Shown here: positions 17,697 through 27,200 of the stretch, in pieces
How the letters are laid out: every line of letters begins with the position of its first letter
Numbering within the stretch: position 1 is the first letter of the stretch
Origin: Bacteroidales bacterium UBA5197
GTDB taxonomy: Bacteria > Bacteroidota > Bacteroidia > Bacteroidales > Lentimicrobiaceae
Length of the DNA: 64,000 nucleotides
NCBI GenBank assembly: GCA_002412885.1
Contig: DHVX01000086.1
Span: 7,624 to 71,623 of the forward strand
Direction: 5' to 3'
Notes under the pieces: model-generated
The model's input: only the letters and a program-made list of their open reading frames with translations
Database searches by the model: none
What the model was told of the DNA's origin: nothing
Made by a program: the position numbers and the translations under genes

Positions 17697-19082
17697 TTAA
17701 AAGTCAACTTCAAACCTTACACTTACAAAGCTGAAGTCATCACCGGCTTTGCCCATGGCATCAACAACTTTCTTCGGATTACGGGTCAAAGCACCGGTTT
17801 CATCATAACCTACAAACAGTTTATTCTTGCCGCTGGCATATCTGTCGTGGTTCAGATAAGCATAATTTAGCATAATCTTCACATTGTTGTTCACATGGTA
17901 ATTAACACCGAAAGTATATCCTTCGCCGGCACCTCCCATGATTCCATCCATACGGCTGTTGAGGCTCAGATAATCATAACGGAATGATAGCTCAACATCG
18001 CCCCAGGTTTGTCCGCGGGTTGGTTGCGTAAACTCAGCTTCGCTTGTATTGTAGTTATATTTTCCGCCAAAGAGCAGTACACTTCCGAACGCATAGAATC
18101 CATCAAATTTTTCGGTGGGCAGCACCTCACTGAATTTTTTCCGGTGAACATTGTTTAAGATATATTCTGACTGAAATCTGAAGTTTTTGTAATATCCTGC
18201 TAGTTCAAAACCACCAAGAACAACATGGTCAACAAACGGAATGAGGTCGGTATCAATATACTTTTTACGGTTGATTGAAGTCAGAGATCTTACGCTGTAG
18301 CGCTCATGACCCCGTATTTCGGCATGGGTTTTAGGTGTGCGGTATGAACCGGCAACGCCAAAATGAAATCCTTTATTAAAATCGCTGTAAAACGGCATTG
18401 CTACAAGTTTTCCGGTAAATGAAACACCTTCATCAACACCATAGTCTTTGTTGTTATCTTCAGAAAACAGACGTTCCTCAGGATCTCCAACAGTTTGAAA
18501 GTGAACCCCTCCCATACCAAATAACCAGTTTTTGCTATAAATTGTTGATAAACCTATATGGCGGGAAGGCGCAAAAATGTGCACAACCATAGGTCTTTCA
18601 ATAAAGGTCAGGTATCTTGAAGTGGTCGTAGATTCAATTGAAAAACCTTCTTTGAAATGCCCTACCCTGAAACCCAGACTATTATTGGGCGAAAACTCAA
18701 GATAAGCATCCTTAAGTTCAAGTTCGGAGTTAGAAATATCCATATCAAACTCGCCGTACCATTTTTCGCCAAACGCACTTTTTACAGCAAATCTTGCACG
18801 ACGGATGGAGGTTCCGTTTCCAATCGGGTTTAATGGTTCGCCAAAAAAAATTGCACCATCAACCTGCACGCGGGCATCGTACCAGATTTTGTATTTCTGG
18901 TCTTTGCTTTCAAGAACCAGAATGCCATTGCGCTCTTCGGCATGAAGCGGAGTGCGGTTAACTTTTACCCCATATTGGTTATAGCGCACAACTGTATCTG
19001 TTTCCTGCGCTGTTGTTGTATTGCTGCTCAACCATACAGCGATAAGCATTACAACCCATTTCATTTGTTTAAGATTACTCAT
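17697..19082 (-). CDS. Phosphate-selective porin (OprO/OprP family)
   Basis: A 461-residue outer-membrane beta-barrel protein with a signal peptide (residues 1-25, ending in TTTAQ). The barrel contains the family features YKIWYDARVQVDGA, IRRARFAVKSAFGEKWYGEF, ELKDAYLEFSPN and RVGHFKEGFSIE, and it ends with alternating hydrophobic residues FSFVSVRFEVDF and a terminal phenylalanine. OprO/OprP porins pass phosphate or polyphosphate across the outer membrane. It lies 12 bases downstream of the PiT permease and two genes after DUF47, giving a matched outer/inner membrane uptake path. Confidence 0.9.
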   Translation of the reverse strand: MSNLKQMKWVVMLIAVWLSSNTTTAQETDTVVRYNQYGVKVNRTPLHAEERNGILVLESKDQKYKIWYDARVQVDGAIFFGEPLNPIGNGTSIRRARFAVKSAFGEKWYGEFDMDISNSELELKDAYLEFSPNNSLGFRVGHFKEGFSIESTTTSRYLTFIERPMVVHIFAPSRHIGLSTIYSKNWLFGMGGVHFQTVGDPEERLFSEDNNKDYGVDEGVSFTGKLVAMPFYSDFNKGFHFGVAGSYRTPKTHAEIRGHERYSVRSLTSINRKKYIDTDLIPFVDHVVLGGFELAGYYKNFRFQSEYILNNVHRKKFSEVLPTEKFDGFYAFGSVLLFGGKYNYNTSEAEFTQPTRGQTWGDVELSFRYDYLSLNSRMDGIMGGAGEGYTFGVNYHVNNNVKIMLNYAYLNHDRYASGKNKLFVGYDETGALTRNPKKVVDAMGKAGDDFSFVSVRFEVDF

Positions 19083-19094
19083 ATTTAGTTTGAT

Positions 19095-20849
19095 TTAAAG
19101 GTTCTGGATAAAAAGAATCAGGTTTTCACCCTGTTTGAGATTTAATCTTTTTCTAAGGCGGTATCTTGCAATTTCTACACTCTTAGATGAAATACCCAGC
19201 AAAGAGGAAATTTCCTTAGAAGACAGGTTTAGTCTCAGCAGTATTGCCAGTTTCTTTTCCTGTTCGGTGAGATCGGGGAACTTTGATGCAAGCTTTTGCC
19301 TGAAATCACGGTCGGTCTTTTCGATTTTTGCATAAAACTCTTCCGTTTCATCACTGAACGACATTTTCTGCCTGAGAAGAGTGCTGAGTTCTTTTAATTT
19401 TTTATCGATATATTCTTTTTCGTCCGCACTTCTTATGTCATCAATTATCCCTGAAAGCATCTGAAGAAACTCTTTCTGGTTTGTGATGTTCAGGGCAATG
19501 TTGGTGTATTCACGGCGACGGTTTTCAAGCTTCTGATTCAGCACGCTGTTTTCAGTCTGAATTGCAGAAACCTCCATATTACTAAGTGCTTTTTGTGCCT
19601 GATAATAATTATTTTGTTGCTGAAGGAGCTCATTTTCAGCTTTCAGCCTCAGCTTTTGCTGCCTGAAAATAAGAAACACCAGAATAACTATAGCAATTGC
19701 AGCCAATACCAGTACTGCCGGCAGAACCAGATTAATGTATAAGGCAGTGTCAATCAAACCACTCCGGTTAATCTGCGATTCAGCCGCATCATTTGCCGCA
19801 GGGACTAATGAAGTAACTTTAAGATTAAATACATTCTGAACAAAAAACAAAGCAATATAAGTAAGGACACCGGCAGCCAGCGGAGTAACTACCCAACCAA
19901 TTGCAATTTCACCGAGAGCTCTGAATTTTATCTCTCTGGCTCCTTTTACAATTCCAATTCCAATCACCGACCCAACCACTACCTGTGTGCTGGAAACAGG
20001 AACCAGCGGAATTGCCGGCAATCCAATAGTAACCATCAATGCCGATAAGCTTGTAGAAGAAAAGATAAAAAGAACAAGTGCCTGAGACAGCACAACAACT
20101 ATAGCAGCTTCAGCATTCAGCGACAGAATTCCGTTTCCAACTGTATTCATCACTTTCTCACTATAGGTGTAGATACCTGTAGCTATGGCAAGTCCACCGA
20201 GCAGGAATAAAAGCTGCACACCATCGAGCGAGAATAATCCGAAATCGAGAAGAACATCCGGGGCAGAACTGACAAACACACCCATAACATTGGCAATATT
20301 ATTGGCACCTAAACTATAAGCGCCAAAAGCCCCGACAACTATCAATGAAATCCGGATATAAGCATCGAGCTTTATCACATGGATTTTTAATCTTCGTAAG
20401 AGTTTTCGAAGCCCGATAAAAAGCAGGACAGCAAATATAAGCCCCAGTATCGGACCACTGATCCAGGTACTGACAATTACTGATAAAACCTGATAGTCTG
20501 TTGCTTGTCCAACGAAAGTACTCCAGCCAATAATTGCACCAACCACAGCCTGACTTGTAGAAACCGGAATGGCATAGCGGGTCATCCAGAATACGGTAAA
20601 TGCAGCACAGAGTGAAACTGTAAATCCACCTGCCAAAGCATCGACAGCACCCAGACTTGAAAGGGTTTCAGAAGTTCCCCGACCCTGAAAAACAGCACCC
20701 AGAACCACAAAGATGCTGGCAATAAATGCAGCACGCCTGAATCTGATCATCTTTGATCCTACCGCTGAACCAAAAATATTGGCTGCATCGTTGGCTCCCA
20801 GAGACCAACCAAGAAAAAGACCACTTGACAGAAAAACCAAAAACAACAT
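19095..20849 (-). CDS. pit: PiT-family phosphate permease fused to a coiled coil and LuxR-type HTH domain
   Basis: A 584-residue fusion. Residues 1-345 are a PiT inorganic phosphate transporter with both copies of the family signature: SLGANDAANIFG at 17-28 with PVSTSQA near 94-100, and SLGANNIANVMG near 177-188 with PVSSTQ near 282-287. After an extra hydrophobic segment (about 368-392) comes a long coiled coil (about 395-455), and then a LuxR/NarL-type helix-turn-helix at about 526-580 (LTEQEKKLAILLRLNLSSK, ISSKSVEIARYRLRKRLNL). This tail matches the C termini of Bacteroidota TPR/LuxR regulators. The usual PiT protein ends after the membrane part. A membrane-held phosphate sensor-regulator is the simplest reading. 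The reading frame is continuous with no sign of sequencing fusion. Confidence 0.9.
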   Translation of the reverse strand: MLFLVFLSSGLFLGWSLGANDAANIFGSAVGSKMIRFRRAAFIASIFVVLGAVFQGRGTSETLSSLGAVDALAGGFTVSLCAAFTVFWMTRYAIPVSTSQAVVGAIIGWSTFVGQATDYQVLSVIVSTWISGPILGLIFAVLLFIGLRKLLRRLKIHVIKLDAYIRISLIVVGAFGAYSLGANNIANVMGVFVSSAPDVLLDFGLFSLDGVQLLFLLGGLAIATGIYTYSEKVMNTVGNGILSLNAEAAIVVVLSQALVLFIFSSTSLSALMVTIGLPAIPLVPVSSTQVVVGSVIGIGIVKGAREIKFRALGEIAIGWVVTPLAAGVLTYIALFFVQNVFNLKVTSLVPAANDAAESQINRSGLIDTALYINLVLPAVLVLAAIAIVILVFLIFRQQKLRLKAENELLQQQNNYYQAQKALSNMEVSAIQTENSVLNQKLENRRREYTNIALNITNQKEFLQMLSGIIDDIRSADEKEYIDKKLKELSTLLRQKMSFSDETEEFYAKIEKTDRDFRQKLASKFPDLTEQEKKLAILLRLNLSSKEISSLLGISSKSVEIARYRLRKRLNLKQGENLILFIQNL

Positions 20850-20868
20850 CAGGAAATTTATAATTGAA

Positions 20869-21516
20869 TCAAATCGTGCGCTTTATGGCCATTATTGAAA
20901 GAACATCGGCTGTTTTTTCAGCAGCATCTGACAATGTTTCAATATGCAATGTGAAATACCTGAGGTGAAATTTTTCACTCAGCTTCAGGTTGGGCATATC
21001 ATGAAAAACTTTTCGTTTAATTGCATCAGCAAGCTTATCAGCCTCTTTTTCATATAGATAAACCCTGTGAAGCTTTTCCTTTACAGAATCCGGGTCTCTG
21101 AAATACGCCCTGGCTGCAGGAATCACCGATTCAATTGCGGCCGTGGAGAGTTCTGTAAGCTTAACAAGATCCTGATTCAACTCAGCCGGAATAAACGGAT
21201 TTTCAACATCAAATTGAAAAAGACTGGTTTTGGCAAGGTCAATAATATTGTCAAGCTCTTCAAGCAACTTCAGTATGTCGCCCCTGAGCTGTGGCATAAG
21301 TGATTGCGTATAAAGAATGTTCTCTGTTTTCCGCTTTAAAATATCTGCTTCCGTTTCCAGATTTGAAAGAGTCTGAAGATTGCTCAGAAAACTCTCACGA
21401 TTACCATAAAGATAATTTCTGACTCCTTCCTTAAAAAGGATAGATCCCTGATCGATGAGATTAAGAAAGCTATCAATGTGATCAATGGATTTATTAGCAT
21501 GCCGGAAAAGCATCAT
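20869..21516 (-). CDS. DUF47/PhoU-like PiT accessory protein
   Basis: A 215-residue all-helical protein of the DUF47 (TIGR00153) family, distantly related to PhoU. Characteristic parts are the early HIDSFLNLIDQGSILFKEGV, the middle ETEADILKRK and LLEELDNIIDLAKTSLF, and the later YLYEKEADKLADAIKRKVF. DUF47 proteins are usually encoded next to PiT permeases and modulate their activity. Here it is the first gene of the operon, 19 bases before the PiT-HTH gene. A TAGTTTTG -7 box lies just upstream at 21540-21547. Confidence 0.92.
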   Translation of the reverse strand: MMLFRHANKSIDHIDSFLNLIDQGSILFKEGVRNYLYGNRESFLSNLQTLSNLETEADILKRKTENILYTQSLMPQLRGDILKLLEELDNIIDLAKTSLFQFDVENPFIPAELNQDLVKLTELSTAAIESVIPAARAYFRDPDSVKEKLHRVYLYEKEADKLADAIKRKVFHDMPNLKLSEKFHLRYFTLHIETLSDAAEKTADVLSIMAIKRTI

Positions 21517-21539
21517 AAACGTGCAATTTTATAGACATT

Positions 21540-21547
21540 CAAAACTA
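21540..21547 (-). promoter_or_regulatory. Bacteroidota -7 box for the phosphate operon
   Basis: On the minus strand this reads TAGTTTTG, fitting TAnnTTTG, about 24 bases ahead of the DUF47 start. The rest of the 21517-22020 spacer is AT-rich and holds this promoter and one for the divergent secreted protein, but no convincing small gene; a 67-codon frame at 21610-21813 has no recognisable content. Confidence 0.4.
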
Positions 21548-21925
21548 GCATAAAAATAGATTATAATAACTTTCTATTGTTGTATTAAAATTTTTTTTGC
21601 CGAAGTCCTTTGTATAGTTATAACAATATCTATACTTCTCTATTTCTGTTCTTTATATATTTGTTGTATAGGTGTTCTCAATGCAGGTTGTCATTAATAC
21701 ATACGTCTGTAGAGTTTTGGCAGTGTAATTATTTGGGAGATTTTGCGGAACTCCACAAAATCAATGGTTCGGATAAGTGTCGGAATCAGAATATAAAATC
21801 GATAAACAAATAATGCATTTTATTGATTATCAACATATAACAATATCAGGAGACACATTAGAATTTCTTTCACAAATAGACGGAATTGTTTAAGATTAAT
21901 TAACAAAGGCAATACAAAAATGCGC

Positions 21926-21933
21926 TAAATTTG
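21926..21933 (+). promoter_or_regulatory. Bacteroidota -7 box for the first T9SS repeat protein
   Basis: TAAATTTG fits TAnnTTTG exactly and is about 88 bases upstream of the chosen ATG at 22021. It supports that start, because the longer frame beginning at 21931 would start inside the promoter. Confidence 0.45.
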
Positions 21934-22020
21934 TGGATTCGTTTTAAAATTACTAAATTCACACTTTCCACCGCATTAACAGCAATTCATTATATTTTTC
22001 AACCATTTAACCCTCTCATC

Positions 22021-24114
22021 ATGAAACAAAATTACATTTCACGCTTTTTAACCATCTTCCTGCTTGTTGCTGGCTTTGCAGCCGGTACATATACCTTGCA
22101 GGCACAGGTTATCATTACACAATGGGATTTCAACGCTGAAAACACCAACCCTACCACCGGTTCAGGAACTGCTGACCTTATCGGAGGCACAACCGCTACT
22201 TACGCAGCCGGCTTTACAGGCAATCCCGACAGGGGATGGAATACTTCTACCTACCCTGATCAGGGTACAAACCAGTCAACAGCAGGCGTTCAATTCAATG
22301 CAGCGACAACCACTTTCAGCAATATCAGTCTGGAATGGGCTCAGCGCCATAGCAATACCTCAGCCAACCGTTTGCGGTTAAAATACACCCTTAACGGAAC
22401 AGACTGGGTTAACTTTGAAGCTTCTGCTGCAAATGCTACCAATACAGCTGCCGGAGTTGACAAAGGTTTTGACAATGGCCGTTATGTTGCAGATGCCGGA
22501 GATACATGGTATTTGCGCGGAGCAAATTTTTCATCTATTGCAGGTGCAGCCAATAACCCTTCTTTTGGCGTAAGAATTGTTACTGAATTTTTTGACGGCT
22601 CCAATTATGGTCCTGCAAATCCAGCCGGAACCTATGGCACCGGAGGTACGCTCAGATACGATAATGTTACTTTTTATGGCGCCGGAAATTCTCCGTTAAT
22701 TACTGCCACACCATCAAGCCTTTCAGGTTTTACTTATGTTGCAGGCAGCGGACCATCAGAATTGCAGATTACAACACTAAACGCCTTTAACCTCACTCCT
22801 GCATCCGGGGCTGTTACTTTTTCAACATCTGCTGATTATGAGTGGTCGGTGAATGGTACTGATTTTTTCAGTGAGCCAGGCAATGTTCCTTACGAAAACG
22901 GAAGCTTCCCCGGTAACGGAGATGTTCCGGTACGCATTCGCTTAAAAGCCGGTTTAACTGCCGGTAGTTATGTTGGAAGTCTGGTAGTCAATGGTGGCAG
23001 CGCTCCTGAAGTTACTGTTGCTTTAAGCGGTTCGGTTACATCAAGTACCCCTGCAGCAATTTCCTCAATTATCCTCCCAAGATTTATTGAAGGCGCAACA
23101 CCTTCCAATCAGAACAGGGTTCCTTTGGCATTTCATGTAACTATGTCAAATTTACTGCCTTCTTCAACTTACAAATATTACAACAAAGCAATCTCCGGAT
23201 CAGATGCTCCTGATTATAATGGTGCAGGAAACTGCATTTTCGTAAATCCGGCAACCGGCACATTTACCCGTACAACCAGTACATCTATGACTTCTCCTGG
23301 CCAGCATGGTGAATTTACAACCGATGCCGCCGGAACTTTCGCCGGATGGTTTATTACAGAACCAACCGGTAATGCCAGATTTAAACCGGGCAATGAAATT
23401 TTTATGCGCATTATGCTCAATGATGGCGCAGGTGGAACTGCCGAAGCTACCCGCCTCACTTCATCCGAAAGCGTAAAAGTTCTTGGCTTTTACACCACAG
23501 CAGCCGACTCAACAGGCACTGCAATTCGCGGAGTAAGCAACTTTACCGCTAAAAACTTTGCACTTCTGTATGACAATACAACCGGAGCAGGTCGTCCGCT
23601 ATATGCAACTCAGATTGAAGCCAGCGGAGTTGAGTTTCTCGCCGGAACTTATGCCGAGTTTTATGCAACCAACGTTGCAGGAGCTGAAGGTGCATGGGGA
23701 GGAATTGTTCCCAACATTAATGCCAATGGCGTTAAAAGGGTTGAAGAACGCAGCCTTACCACCGGAGCAGTAGTTAGCAATCATACTTCAGAAAACGGAG
23801 TATGGAAAGATGTTGATACCAAAAATCCTTCAGGCGGAATTGCAACTGTACTGGTTATCAATACTACCCTGGGAATTGGTTCACCTGTAACCGAAATGGG
23901 TAAAATATTTACCTATGGCAAAACCCTGAACATTGAACTCAATCAGCAGATCAACGGAACTGTGCAGGTAATCAACCTTTACGGACAGCAAGTTGCTGAT
24001 TTCAGCCTTAATGGCACCTCTGCCAATTTCACACTTGATGCTCCTGCCGGAATTTACATTGTTCGCATTGTAAGCAACAAAGGTATGGTAAGCAGCAAGG
24101 TGTTGGTGAAGTAA
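22021..24114 (+). CDS. Secreted T9SS cargo protein with one copy of an unrecognised ~270-residue module
   Basis: From the ATG at 22021 the protein has 697 residues and a clear signal peptide (cleavage after LQA, residue 28). Residues ~30-225 form a beta-rich jelly-roll-like region, about 230-340 an SLSGFTYV-type beta-sandwich, and about 345-615 a module shared with the next gene (NRVPLAFHVTMSNLLPSSTY, EFTTDAAGTFAGWFITEPTG, YDNTTGAGRPLY, WGGIVPN, VEERSLTTG). Residues ~625-697 are a type A T9SS sorting domain. No catalytic residues are evident. Surface adhesion or polymer binding is plausible but unproven. A terminator follows at 24139-24193. Confidence 0.85.
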   Translation: MKQNYISRFLTIFLLVAGFAAGTYTLQAQVIITQWDFNAENTNPTTGSGTADLIGGTTATYAAGFTGNPDRGWNTSTYPDQGTNQSTAGVQFNAATTTFSNISLEWAQRHSNTSANRLRLKYTLNGTDWVNFEASAANATNTAAGVDKGFDNGRYVADAGDTWYLRGANFSSIAGAANNPSFGVRIVTEFFDGSNYGPANPAGTYGTGGTLRYDNVTFYGAGNSPLITATPSSLSGFTYVAGSGPSELQITTLNAFNLTPASGAVTFSTSADYEWSVNGTDFFSEPGNVPYENGSFPGNGDVPVRIRLKAGLTAGSYVGSLVVNGGSAPEVTVALSGSVTSSTPAAISSIILPRFIEGATPSNQNRVPLAFHVTMSNLLPSSTYKYYNKAISGSDAPDYNGAGNCIFVNPATGTFTRTTSTSMTSPGQHGEFTTDAAGTFAGWFITEPTGNARFKPGNEIFMRIMLNDGAGGTAEATRLTSSESVKVLGFYTTAADSTGTAIRGVSNFTAKNFALLYDNTTGAGRPLYATQIEASGVEFLAGTYAEFYATNVAGAEGAWGGIVPNINANGVKRVEERSLTTGAVVSNHTSENGVWKDVDTKNPSGGIATVLVINTTLGIGSPVTEMGKIFTYGKTLNIELNQQINGTVQVINLYGQQVADFSLNGTSANFTLDAPAGIYIVRIVSNKGMVSSKVLVK

Positions 24115-24138
24115 TTGCTCCAAAAATAAAGGCTTAAC

Positions 24139-24193
24139 AAAATCCGCAACTTCTTTTGCTCATTCAATGGACATCAGGAGTTGCGGATTTTTC
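24139..24193 (+). terminator. Rho-independent terminator
   Basis: AAAATCCGCAACT (24139-24151) pairs perfectly with AGTTGCGGATTTT (24179-24191), ending in a T-run. It closes the first repeat-protein gene and separates it from the larger paralogue starting at 24281. Confidence 0.8.
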
Positions 24194-24280
24194 AACACGG
24201 GAAATCAAATGTAGAGGACTCGAATAATAATTAGTTTAAAAGAATTCAAAAAAACATTTTTCAAATTTAATTTTCAGAAA

Positions 24281-27200
24281 ATGAAAAACTTTCTCAAAGA
24301 CTTAAAAACAAGGATTATGACTTGCTCTTTTCTTGTTGCGTTCATTTTTCTATCAGTCGCTCAGGGATTCTCTCAACCATTAATGGTTGAAAATTTTGAT
24401 TATCCTATTGGTTCGTTGCTGACTGCTAATGGGTGGACAGCACACAGTGCATCAGGGACTACACCAATTGATGTTACCAATGGACTATCCTTTACAGGTT
24501 ATTTAGGATCGGGAATCGGAGGCGCTGCCAATGTTGACAACACTGGAGAAGATGTGCATACAAATTTCCCGGAACAAACTTCCGGAACTGTTTATGCTGC
24601 ATTTATAATTCAAACTCAAAGTACAAATTCTGCAGGTTATTTTCTTCACCTAGGCCAGACGACAATTGGTACAACCTTCTTTTCCAGAGTCTGGGTAAAT
24701 GCGACTGGGAATCAAGTTGGAGTAGGTACAGCTGCCTCTGTTGCAATTACTCCAGAAACACCAACACTGCTTGTGTTAAAATTGGATATTGCTTCTAAAA
24801 TTACCAGTTTATACGTTTTTAATAGTTTTCCAACATCCGAACCTCCTACTGCAGATGCTACATTTACCGAAACAGCAGCTTTCAGTAACGTTGGTTCCAT
24901 TGCCCTTAGGCAGTATAATGCTGCTCAGCGCATAATTGTTGACGGAATCAGAGTTGCTACAACATGGGCTGATGCTGTTACTGCCGCTGGCGGTAATCTC
25001 CCCCCAACCATCACCAATATCGTTCAAACTCCCGCCACAGGCATCACTCCAACAACAACTGTTTCAGTGAGTGCCAATGTTACAGATAGCGACGGAACAG
25101 TTGCTTCAGTGGTATTAAACTGGGGAACAGTGAGCGGAAGTCTTACCAATCCCATCAATATGACTTTGGGAAGTGGCAGCACCTACACTACAGTGAGCAA
25201 TATTCCTGCACAGGCTGACGGCACAACTGTATATTATTCAATAACAGCAACCGATAATGGAGCTGCTACAACCACTTCACCTCAGCAGAGTTATGTGGTT
25301 TCAGCACCAGCAACCCAACTGGCCTTTGTTAATTTTCCGGCCACCGGCACACAGGGAAATGCAGTTGCTTCATTTACTGTTGAAGCCCGTCGTGGCGACA
25401 ATACGGTTGATCCCGGTTATACAGGTGACATTACCCTCAGCATAGCTACCGGTACAGGAACGCTTGGAGGCACAATCACCCGCGCTGCAGTAGCCGGAGT
25501 TGCCACTTTTAATGATATTACCTTCAGCGCTCCGGGAACTTTTACACTCAACGCAAATTCAACCGGACTGACCCAGGCTACAAGCAGTTCTATTACCATC
25601 AGTCCTGCCCCTGCAATTACCTCAATTATTTTACCGCAGTTTATAAATGCTGCTGCGCCCGCAAACAACAGGATACCTTTTGCTTTCAGAGCAAGCCTTG
25701 GTAATCTGCTTCCCAATGCAACCTACAGGTATATTAACCAGATGGTTATTTCAACTGACACACCAACAGCAGGTGGAGCAGGAAATCCGATTTTTGTTGG
25801 CAGCGATGGCACATTCTACCGCTCTACCGGGCCTAGCCTTTCTTCAGCCGGAAATTATGGAGAATTTACTACTGATGCTTCGGGCAATTACACCGGATGG
25901 TTCCTTGTTGAAACAACAACCAACACCAGGTTTGATGCCGGCAATCAGGTTTTTGTGAGAATTACCCTGAATAACGGCGCAGGAGGAACAACCGCAACCA
26001 ACAGACCAACATCTGCTGACTTTACCACAGCCATTGGCTTTGGAATAAATCCTGCTGCCACAGAAGGTACAGCAATCCGTGCAATCTCTGCAGCTACTCC
26101 AAAGAATTTTGTATTCCTTTATGACAACACAGGTGCTACTGGCCGCCCACTAACCGGCACAAGTATTGAAGTAACCGGCGTTGACTATACAGCCATATCA
26201 TCTTATGCTGCATTCTACCGCGAAAACGTTTCAGGCGTTAACGGCGCATGGGGCGGAATTGTTCCTAATGTTAATGCAAACGGTGTTAGGTGTATTGAAG
26301 AACGCTCTTTGACAACAGGAAGTGTGGTTAAAACCGATGTATCAGCCGACGGAATCTGGGGTGCAACCAATACAGTCAATCCTGTTGGCGGAACCACTGA
26401 TGTTCTTGTAATAGATCTTATTGCTGCCAATGCCCCGGTTATTTCTGTTGCACCTGCAAGTCTTAGCGGATTTACTTATGTTATCGGAAACGGACCTTCA
26501 ACAGCCCAAACCTATAACATCAGTGCTGCAAATCTTGAAGGCACCGGAAACGTTACCGTTACCGCACCTGCCGATTATGAAGTATCAACGAACGGAGCTA
26601 CTTTTGCCGCTTCGTTAAACCTTCCTTTTGCAGCCGGAATTATTACCGGTCAGCCACTTACCATTTCTGTAAGGTTAAAAGCCGGACTTGCAGTTGGCAA
26701 TTACAATGGTCAGCAGATTGTACATGCCGGAGGCACAGCTCCAAATGCTATTGTGACCTGTTCGGGAAGTGTAACCTACCCTGTTCCTGTATTGGCTGCT
26801 GAAACAGTTCCTATGTATATTCAGGGATTGAACGGCACCAATGCAAAAAGAGTTCCATTTGCTTTCAGGGCAACCATCAGCAATATGATGCCTAATGCAA
26901 CCTACCGTTATTACAACAAAGTTGTAATTGATACCGACACTCCAACCACAGATGGCGCAGGCAATCCTATCTTTGCTTCAGCAAGTGGTGCATTTACACG
27001 CACAAGCAGCACATCAATGGGAACCGAAGGCGAGTATGGTGAATTTACGACCAATGCATCGGGTAGCTACAGCGGTTGGTTCATTACCGAACCCACCGGA
27101 AATGCAAGGTTTACACCCGGCAACCAGATTTTTATGCGCATTATGCTTAATAATGGGGAGAACGGAACAACCGTTGTATCGCGCCTTACAACCGCAGCTT

